This document shows positions 56,096 through 64,000 of a stretch of DNA of 64,000 nt, piece after piece (the first letter of the stretch is position 1; each line of letters begins with the position of its first letter). The position numbers and the translations under genes are program-made. Source of the DNA: Begonia masoniana (taxonomy: Eukaryota; Streptophyta; Magnoliopsida; Cucurbitales; Begoniaceae); the NCBI GenBank assembly GCA_022432975.1, contig CM039515.1:16153488-16217487 (forward strand), read 5' to 3'. Under the pieces are notes generated by a model. The model saw only the letters and a program-made list of their open reading frames with translations. It ran no database searches and had not been told where the DNA came from.

Positions 56096-58410
56096 TCTGG
56101 CGTGGTAGGATTGGGCTGAGGCGGTCTCGCTGGGCAACGAACAAAGGAAATTGACGAACGAAGAATGTCAGGTGCGACCATACGAGCACTAATGCACCGG
56201 ATCTCATTAGAACTCCGAAGTTAAAAGTGCTTCGGCGAGAGTAGTACTAAGTTTGGTGACCACTTGAGAAGTCCTCGTGTTGCACCCCTTTTTTTGACCG
56301 AGTACTTCCTCGGACATTAAAAGAGAAATTCAATGGCACGAGAGGTCTGCGTGGGAGGAACGGGCTGCGGCGGTCTCGCTGGGCATTAGACAAATGGAAT
56401 TGGCAGACGAAGAATATCGGGTGCGACCATACGAGCACTAATGAACTGGATCCCATCAGAACTCCGACGTTAAAAGTACTTCGGCGAGAGTAGTACTAAG
56501 TTGGTTGACCACTTAGGAAGTCCTCATGTTGCACACCTTTTTTTGACTGAGTACTTCCTCGGATATTAGGAGAGAAATTCAAGAGCACGGGAGGTCTGGC
56601 GTGGTAGGAACGGGCTGCGGCGGTCTCGCTGGGCATCAGACAAAGAGAATTGACGGATGAAGATTGTCGGGTGAAACCATACGAGCACTAATGCACCTGA
56701 TTCCATTAGAACTCCGAAGTTAAATGTGCATCAGCGAGAGTAGTACTAAATTTGGTGACCACTTGGGAAGTCCTCGCGTTGCACCCCATTTTTTGACCGA
56801 GTACTTCCTCGAACATCAAGAGCAAAATTCAAGGGCACGGGAGGTCTGGCGTGGGAGGAATGGGCTGCGGCGGTCTCGTTGGGCATCAGACAAAGGGAAT
56901 TGACGGACAAAGAATTTTGGGTGCGACCATACGAGCACTAATGCACAGGTTCCCGTCTGAACTCTGACGTTAAAAGTGCTTCGGCGAGAGTAGTACTAAG
57001 TTGGTTGACAACTTAGGAAGTCCTCGTGTTGCACCCCTTCTTTTGACTGTGTACTTCCGCGGATATCAGGAGCAAAATTCAAGAGCACAGGAGGTTTGGC
57101 GTCGTAGGAATGGGCTGCGGCGATCTTGCTGGGCATCAGACAAAGAGAATTAACGGACGAAGTTTGTCGGGTGCGACCATACGAGCACTAATGAACCGGA
57201 TCCCATCAGAACTCCGAAGTTAAAAGTGCTTCGACGAGAGTAGTACAAAGTTTGTTGTCCACTTGGGAAGTCCTTGTGTTGCACCCCTTTTTTGACTGAT
57301 CAGGAGCGAATTCAAGGGCACGGGAGGTCTTGCGTGATAGGATTGGGCTGCGGTGGTCTCGTTGGGCATCGGACAAAGGGAATTGACGGACGAAGAATGT
57401 CGGGTGCGACCATACGAGCACTAATGCTATGGATCCCATGAGAACTCCAAAGTTAAAAGTGCTTTGGCGAGAGTATTACTATGTTGGATAACCACTTGGG
57501 AAGTCCTCGTACTAAACCCCTTTTTTTGACTGAGTACTTCCTCGGACATCAGGAGGTCTCGCGTGGTAGGAACGGGATGCGGCGGTCTCACTGGCCATCG
57601 GACAAAGGGAATGGACGGACGAAGAATGTCGGGTGCGACCATACGAGCACTAATGCACCGGATCCCATCAGAACTCCGAAGTTAAAAGTGCTTCGGCGAG
57701 AGTAGTACTAAGTTTTGGTGACCACTTGGAAAGTCCTCGTGTTGCACTCCTTTTTTTGGTCGAGTACTTTCTCGGACATCAGGAGCGAAATTCAAGGGCA
57801 CGGGAAATCTGGCATGGGAGGAGCGGGCTGCGGCGGTCTCGCTGGGCATCAGACAAAGAGAATTGACTGACGAAGAAGGTCAGGTGCGACCATACGAGCA
57901 CTAATGCACTGGATCCCTTCAGAACTCTGAAGTTAAAAGTGCTTCGGCGAGAGTAGTACTAAGTTTTGGAAACCACTTGGGAAGTCCTCGTGTTGCACCC
58001 CATTTTTGGACCGAGTACTTCCTCGGACATCAGGAGCGAAATTCAAGTGCACGGGAGGTCTGCCGTGGGAGGAACGGGCTGCGGCGGTCTCGCTGGGCAT
58101 CGGTCAAAGGGAATTGGCGGACAAAGAATGTCGGGTGTGACCATACGAGCACTAATGCAACGATTCCCATTAGAACTCCGATGTTAAAAGTGTTTCGGCG
58201 AGAGTAGTACTAAGTTGGGTTACCACTTTGGAAGTCCCCGTGTTGCACTCCTTTTCTGACTGAGTACTTTCTCGTATATCAGGAGCAAAATTCAAGAGCA
58301 CGGGAGGTCTGGCGTGGTAGGAACGGGCTGCGGCGGTCTCGCTGGGCATCAGACAAAGAGAATTAACGGACGAAGTTTTTCGGGTGCGACCATACAAGCA
58401 CTAATGCACC
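56096..58410 (+). repeat. 250-bp 5S repeat block
   Basis: 5S-like copies start at 56170, 56419, 56669, 56919, 57169, 57402, 57631, 57882, 58133 and 58382. The unit after 57169 has the 15-bp-shorter spacer; the unit after 57402 has a longer spacer deletion (GGAGGTCTC follows CATCA directly). The last 5S is cut at position 29 by the next insertion. Confidence 0.88.
58382..58410 (+). pseudogene. 5S fragment (positions 1-29) at an insertion junction
   Basis: Ends GCACC and is followed by unrelated AT-rich sequence. Its missing part is not the piece found at 62851. Confidence 0.8.
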
Positions 58411-59074
58411 TCATGCTACTAACCAAAGACTTAATCCATAATTGGCACACAACTAAGTCACAAGACTCAATCTAAAAGTCTTAAACAATTAATCAAACAG
58501 CACAACAAATCAAGCAAGTTAATCAAAGAAAATAAACTTGCAACTAATATCAATGATAAGATATTGGGTCTAGGCAACCCTCTAGAACTTTTGTGGAAAT
58601 CGTCACACTATCCCACACCCTTTATAGGCGACTGCCTCACACGGCAATCTGTCGGGCCCAATGGCCAGCGGTAAACCTCGGACAATTCCAACGGCCCACA
58701 GAGGAAAGCTCTTGGCCACAAACACAGATCACTCGACGTACAAGTGAATCCTAAGTGACTAACAAGATAGTATATGACATGCTCTTGTTAAAAGGTCGGA
58801 CATAGCCCTAAACAAACAAAATCACTCAACTTGATGCAATCAACAAGAGTTTAAACATAATTATAAAACATCGTGAAATAGAATTTGCCAAGCTCTATTT
58901 AACATGCAATTTAGTTCATGCTTTTCATTCTAAATTTAACTTAACATCAAGGACTCAAAGACTTGACACTAAACACAATTAGACACAAAAGTTAAAAACA
59001 AATGCCAAATCAATTTGGAAAAACACCAAACAGAAAGTTTCAATAAAAACAATCCTAAAGGTACTAAACAGAAA

Positions 59075-59425
59075 ATTTACACAATTCTCATCCAATTAAC
59101 ATGAAATTTTAACAGAGGATAGTTAACATTATGAGTGACTTTGCTATCAAAATTTCAGGTTCAAATTCATTATGAGCAAGGAATTATGCAAGTGCAAAGT
59201 TGTAACAAAAAAGAAAAACCCTAAAAACAGCTTCTAAACAACCTAGATTCCTAAACAGAAAGTACCACAATTCAGCTCCAAATAACCTGAAATTTTAACA
59301 GGGGTTAGTCCACAATATGATGAACATGCTGTAAAAATTTCAAATCAAAATTCATTACGAGCAGAAAATTATGCAAGTCCAAAGTAGTAACAAAAACTAG
59401 AAAAATCAGAAATCCTAAACCAGAA
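59075..59425. repeat. Imperfect tandem duplication, about 185-bp period
   Basis: The phrase with GAAATTTTAACAG, AAATTCATTA, GAGCA and AATTATGCAAGT occurs at about 59101-59230 and again at about 59287-59400. Confidence 0.65.
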
Positions 59426-59768
59426 TTTTAATCTAAACATCCTAGAAAAGTCTAAACAAAACAATGTCAATTTGGACAACAAATTAGCACATCAAACTCT
59501 CCTAAACATGGAACATGTAAAAAGATTAAACAAAACAAAACGCATACTAAAACACATTTGGAAAACACCAAAACAACATACTAATTTCAGCAAATATAAA
59601 CTAACATAAGAACTCAATTTTAGCATTCATTTTCAAATTCATTCTCTATGTAAATTAATTTTGCCAACACAACCTAAACAACGAAACATGGTTATAAAAA
59701 CAGAAACAAATATCTATAAACATTCACCTAAACGAAATCGAAATTATGACTCAAAACACAACATTAGA

Positions 59769-60090
59769 ACATGCTTTTATTCAAGAATAACATCCCGAAA
59801 TTAAACAGATATGGGTCATGGTTAGTTCATGCTTGCTTACCAGAAACATGAGGTTAAGATGGTAAAGTCATATCATATAATTTCACAGTAATGATATCCA
59901 AATAAACAGCAAATGCAAACACAAACAAAAAAACATGCTTTTCAAGAAAACATTCTGAAATTAAACAGATACGGACCATGGTTAATTCATGCTATCTAAT
60001 CAGTAACATGAGGTTAATATGGAAAAATCATATCAGGTAATTATCATAACAATGTAATCCAAAGAAACAAGTTCAAACACAGACAAACAT
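59769..60090. repeat. Imperfect tandem duplication, about 164-bp period
   Basis: AACATGCTTTT, GAAATTAAACAGATA, CATGGTTA and AACATGAGGTTAA recur in the same order from about 59769 and from about 59932. Confidence 0.7.
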
Positions 60091-60107
60091 AAAACACAAG
60101 TTGCTCT

Positions 60108-60190
60108 CGGTCAACAGTTCCGAAGAGTCTCCACACGAAAAATAAAACTAAACAGAATTTTCTCTTGGTCAACAGTTCCGAAGAGTCTCC
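60108..60190. repeat. Short direct repeat pair
   Basis: GGTCAACAGTTCCGAAGAG followed by TCTCC occurs twice, near 60109 and near 60166. Confidence 0.75.
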
Positions 60191-61735
60191 CAACACATCA
60201 GAAAATAAACTAAAAATAGACAGGAAAGTACCTTTAAAGCAAAGCAATTGGTAACTCCAAAATTGCCAATTAAGGAAGCCTCTTGCCTTGGGAGATGGGT
60301 ACAAAAACTGCACAACAAATGTTACGAAAAACACACACACAACAGAGACTAAGATATGCAAAAACAACAATCTAGAACTAAACAATAATGCAAGGTTCAA
60401 ATGCAAAACCTCTTAGCAATTTGAACAACAAACAACAAACACCTAAACGTGCTTCTAAACAAGACAGAAAAAGAACAAGAAAACAGTAACATCACAATAA
60501 AAAAAACAGCAAAAACAACCTAGATAATACACTAAGTTCACAACACAAACAAGGAAAAACAGCAAAGAAAACAGTTTTGTAAACCAGAAAACTTTCATTT
60601 TAGAATCAAAACTTTAGCTCATGCATTGGTGACAATTTGGACAATTAAATCAAGCATTCAACAACACATTCAGCTAAGGGATTTTACTTGGAAAAATCAG
60701 CAACAAGTTCTGGTTTTACGTCTTTAAAAACCAAACTAAAACTAAACAAAAACACTCCTAAAACACAGCATCTAATCACTCTAAAAACTAGCAAAGAAAA
60801 ACAGAATTGAAACATACAATTCCTAAAACAGCAACAGGGCAAAATATGCACAAAATTTCTGAAAATGAGAACCTAAAGTGATTCAACTCAATTTCATTTC
60901 ATGGTTAGAAGTTCAAAATTGATTTTAACCGTCCAAGAGTTAACACAAGTGAGACAACTATTCAGCAAATAATACCAACTCATTAGTGGAAAAAAAAAAA
61001 TTTCTCTCTTCTCGGCTAAGCATAAAACCAGATTAATAGTTCAACTTTAACAACCAATTTTTACAGAAAATTCCACGACAACAAATACATTAAAACAGTC
61101 CTAAACACGGCTTAAACCATCACAAGAACATAAGCTTAAACAGATTGAATCATGCTCAAACATACTCAAACAGCAAATACCACTAAAACCATACAAGAAA
61201 AATGCCTAAACATGATAAAAATAGAAAGACAGAATAGACAACATGCTAAACAAGACATTAGAGAAAAGAAAATCACACAAAACATGTTGACCATCACATA
61301 ATAAAAGAACACAAAAACCAAACAAATTACATGTTAAGTTCTTGGACAGAATTACAGAACATGCTTCACAACAGAAAAAGACAAGGAAAAACCAGTTTGG
61401 AAAAACACAAACACAGAAGCAAGCCAATTGCTTCTCTTAACAGAGCACTAAATGTGCTTGGACAACAGAAGAAACAACAAGTAAAAGACACAACAAAAAC
61501 AGACACAGAGCAGCACTGAAACAGAAAACCAGAGAAGAAAAAAAAAACAGGAAAGTAATCTGAAAATTTTCTAAACAGAACTGAAAACTACAGCAAGCTA
61601 AACATCAAACTAAACAAGACAAGCATGCTGACAGAAAAACAGAAACAAGCCGAGAAGAACACTCAGCAGAAAACCAAACAGAAGAAAATGGGGACTGAAA
61701 AAAACAGAACCCAAATTGCAAACAAAGAGCACGTA

Positions 61736-61747
61736 GCTCTGATACCA
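61736..61747 (-). other. Primer-binding site (initiator Met-tRNA)
   Basis: TGGTATCAGAGC on the minus strand, the most common plant LTR-retrotransposon primer site, two bases from the LTR end. Confidence 0.88.
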
Positions 61748-61749
61748 AA

Positions 61750-62850
61750 TGATAGGCTACGGGCCTGCAAATGGCATGCGGAAGACTCAAAATAACAACA
61801 ACGATCAGTGCTCTAAGAACACCCCAAAACAGACTCAAATATACTAAAAATAGAGATGAACAGAGGAGATTAGACGGAGGGCGTGAGGTGCATACCGAGA
61901 AGTGGGTATTGCTCAGAACGGTGCGGAAATGATGGAGGAGCGAATTGAAGACCTGAAACCGACCCAAAAACGACTCGTAGTTTTCGGGTGACAGAAATCC
62001 GTCGTTGCCAGCGAAGGATTCTCGGCGGAGGGCACTATGGCGTTCGCCCCTTTTCTTCATTACTTCCATTGCTTGGAAGAGGAAGAGAGGGACTAAGAAC
62101 ACCCCCTAGCAGCCACAAGCTCGGGGTGCAATCGGGAGCTTCATCCAGGCGCTACGCGCCGATGAAGCACCGAGAGAAAAACTCTCTCTTTCGCTCGCGG
62201 AGAGCGCTCTGAATGGGAAGGAAAAATCCTTTGCAATTCCAAAAATATGCATCAATAGCTAATCAATTTACAGAGATGAAATGAAGCTTAAATACAGAAG
62301 GAGAAGAGGAATCAGGAAGAGAGGAGGAAGAAAAGCTGAAGGAGGAGCACTGCGATTTTTTTGCCCGTTTATAGCCGTTGGAGGCTTTTGCAGAATGCGC
62401 GGTCCGGTTCACTGGGCAGCAAGCTTCTAAGGGCTGGTTCACTCCTTTGCTCCTTGGTTTAGTTCGGTTCAGCCTTGTTTTACCTTGGTTCAGTCTGGTT
62501 CAGCCCTTTGTTCTTTTCGGTTCAGCCGGTTCTCCCCTTGGTTCGCCTTGGTTTGCCTTGGTTTAGCATCCCCTTTAAAGACCATTACAAACATGCATTC
62601 TAAAAGGCTAAAGTTTGCCAAATAACGAGTTTTAAATAAAACTAAAGTTTCCTAAAAATATATTAATTAAATACAAGGCTCGTTCACACAATTTGAATTA
62701 AAAGAAAACAAATTCCCTCTTCATTAAATCTTTCCAAGCCTTGAGAATCCACTTACCTACAAAATTCCACAAGTTCGTTAGATAGATAAAATAAATAATT
62801 AATTACATACCTTGACTTATGCACGATGGATCGGGACCGTGGGCATATCA
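61750..62850 (-). mobile_element. 5' LTR of the minus-strand element, 1101 bp
   Basis: On the minus strand it starts TGATATGCCC and ends GCCTATCA; the ends TGATA/TATCA are inverted repeats. The end lies two bases from the primer-binding site. A TATAAA is at about 62369 (CTATAAACGGGC on the minus strand). Upstream of it, at 62400-62575, is a degenerate run of GGTTCAG/CCTTGGTT phrases. Confidence 0.8.
62400..62575. repeat. Degenerate GGTTCAG / CCTTGGTT repeat in the LTR
   Basis: Many near copies of GGTTCAGCC and CCTTGGTTTG in about 170 bp, just upstream of the LTR TATA box on the minus strand. It may be an enhancer-like repeat. Confidence 0.65.
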
Positions 62851-62868
62851 GTCCTCGTGTTGCACCCC
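62851..62868 (+). pseudogene. 5S fragment (last 18 nt) at the insertion junction
   Basis: GTCCTCGTGTTGCACCCC followed by T7 and a normal 250-type spacer. Confidence 0.8.
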
Positions 62869-64000
62869 TTTTTTTGACTGAGTACTTCCTCGGATATTAG
62901 GAGCGAAATTCAAGAGCACGGGAGGTCTGGCGTGGTAGGAACGGGCTGCGGCGGTCTCGCTGGGCATCAGATAAAAAGAATTGACGGACGAAGATTGTCG
63001 GGTGCGACCATACGAGCACTAATGCACTGAATCCCATCAGAACTCTGAAGTTAAAAGTGCTTCGGCGAGAGTAGTACTAAATTGGGTGACCACTTGGGAA
63101 TTCCTCGTGTTGCAACCCTTTTTTGACTAAGTATTTCCTCGGACATCAGGAGCAAAATTCAAGGGCACGGGAGGTCTGGCGTGGTAGGAACGGGGTGCGG
63201 CGGTCTCGCTGGCAATCGGACAAAGGGAATGGACGAACGAAGAATGTCGGGTACGACCATACGAGCACTAATACACCGGATCCCATCAGAACTCCGAAGT
63301 TAAAAGTGCTTCGGCGAGAGTAGTACTAAGTTTGGTGACCACTTGGGAAGTCCTTGTATTGCACCCATTTTTTTACCGAGTACTTCCTCGGACATCAATA
63401 GAGAAATTCAGGGGCACGGGAGGTCTGGCGTTGGAGGAACGGGCTGCGGCGCCTCGCTGGGCATCGGACAAAGGGTATTGGAGATTGAAGAATATAGGGT
63501 GCGACCATACAAGCACTAATGCACCGGATCCCATCAGAACTCCGACGTTAAAAGTGCTTCGGCAAGAGTATTACTAAGTTGGGTGACAACTTAGGAAGTC
63601 CTCGTGTTGCTCCCCTTTTTTTGACTAAGTATTTCCTCGGACATCAGGAGCGAAATTCAAGGGCACGGGAGGTCTGGCTTGGTAGTAACAGGCTGAGGCG
63701 GTCTCGCTGGGCATCGGACAAAGAGAATTGACGGACGAAGATTGTCGGGTGCTACCATACAAACTCTAATGCACCGGATCCATTCATAACTCTGAAGTTA
63801 AAAGTGCTTCGGCAAGAGTAGTACTAAGTTGGGTTACCACTTGGGAAGTCCTCGTGTTGCACCCTTTTTTTTGACTGATTACTTCCTCGGACATCAGGAG
63901 CAAAATTCAAGTGCACGGTAGGTCTGGCGTTGTAGGAACGGGCTGCGGCGGTCTCGCTTGCCATCGAAAAAAGGGAATGGACGGACGAATAATGTCGGGT
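62869..64000 (+). repeat. 250-bp 5S repeat block, continues past the window
   Basis: 5S-like copies start at 63000, 63249, 63497, 63747 and 63997 (only four bases inside the window). Spacers are ordinary 250-type with private mutations. Confidence 0.88.

Larger units (their letters stand above)
58411..61735. other. A-rich non-coding interior of the LTR element
   Basis: Strongly A-rich on the + strand, with many short AAACAG/CTAAACA phrases. Frames up to 120 codons on the minus strand are low-complexity and hydrophobic and look accidental. A less A-rich patch at 58560-58760 has a TATAAA on the minus strand (near 58620). Two imperfect tandem duplications are listed separately. I recognise no gene. 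Confidence 0.7.
58411..62850 (-). mobile_element. Broken minus-strand LTR retroelement, non-coding interior (LARD-like)
   Basis: On the minus strand there is an LTR (62850 down to 61750), two bases, a primer-binding site complementary to initiator Met-tRNA, then about 3.3 kb of T-rich sequence without a convincing protein. No gag or pol motif was found. The far (left) end has no matching LTR and stops at 5S position 29, whereas the right flank resumes at 5S position 102, so the left part of the element and about 70 bp of 5S are missing. It could be a large non-autonomous derivative or the 5' part of an element with a long untranslated leader. Confidence 0.75.

Noticed and set aside
58560..58760. 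Possible second LTR at the left end of the minus-strand element
   Set aside because: It has a TATAAA on the minus strand, but I could not match it to 61750-62850, and no TG/CA boundary or polypurine tract was found.
60044..60406. 120-codon hydrophobic minus-strand frame
   Set aside because: Low-complexity sequence in an A-rich region; no known domain and no conserved context.
61605..62102. 165-codon minus-strand frame over the LTR and primer-binding site
   Set aside because: Overlaps the LTR end and primer-binding site, which are better explained as retroelement control sequence.
61988..62212. 74-codon + strand frame in the LTR
   Set aside because: Lies antisense within the LTR; no domain recognised.

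Overview
The window is plant nuclear DNA, most likely from a flowering plant. It is built from tandem 5S ribosomal DNA repeats that have been invaded by LTR retrotransposons of typical plant kinds: a Ty3/gypsy chromovirus resembling Tekay/Del, a TRIM of the Cassandra type, and an element primed by initiator Met-tRNA. I see no host protein-coding gene, tRNA gene, CRISPR array or bacterial-type feature. I cannot name the species.

Layout. (1) 1-26322: 79 direct 5S copies on the + strand, nearly all in identical 334/335-bp units. Each unit has a 119-nt 5S sequence, a T6 terminator and a spacer of about 209 bp. (2) 26323-30950: a transition zone mixing 334-type units, 250-type units and chimeras of the two. 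(3) 30946-37079: diverged 250-bp units, mostly 5S pseudogenes. (4) 37080-45559: a 5'-truncated, multiply broken Ty3/gypsy element with its 3' LTR, split by a nested 2.7-kb solo LTR. (5) 45560-53698: more 250-bp units, with a 376-bp Cassandra-like solo LTR at 51134-51509. (6) 53699-56095: a solo LTR on the minus strand, of the same family as the 3' LTR in (4). (7) 56096-58410: 250-bp units. (8) 58411-62850: a broken minus-strand LTR element with a 1.1-kb LTR, a primer-binding site and a non-coding A-rich interior. (9) 62851-64000: 250-bp units continuing beyond the window.

The most interesting signal is the 5S sequence itself. Against the usual angiosperm 5S (recalled, not searched) it has ten substitutions. 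Six of them form three compensated base pairs, two in helix IV and one in helix II; one turns a G-U pair into G-C; three lie in unpaired positions. That is the signature of an RNA selected for structure, not of simple decay, although the internal promoter boxes are altered and the usual upstream TATA-like element is absent. The Cassandra-like LTR at 51134-51509 carries a 5S segment with most of the same unusual states, including a 33-nt identical run. This suggests shared descent of, or sequence exchange between, the retrotransposon 5S and the genomic array.

The array shows concerted evolution: a strongly homogenised block free of transposons, a sharp edge near 26.1 kb, then a decaying flank that has collected all the LTR insertions. 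Clusters of single-base indels at 23.4-28.8 kb, 47.3-47.45 kb and 52.3-52.46 kb may be consensus errors and should be checked against reads.
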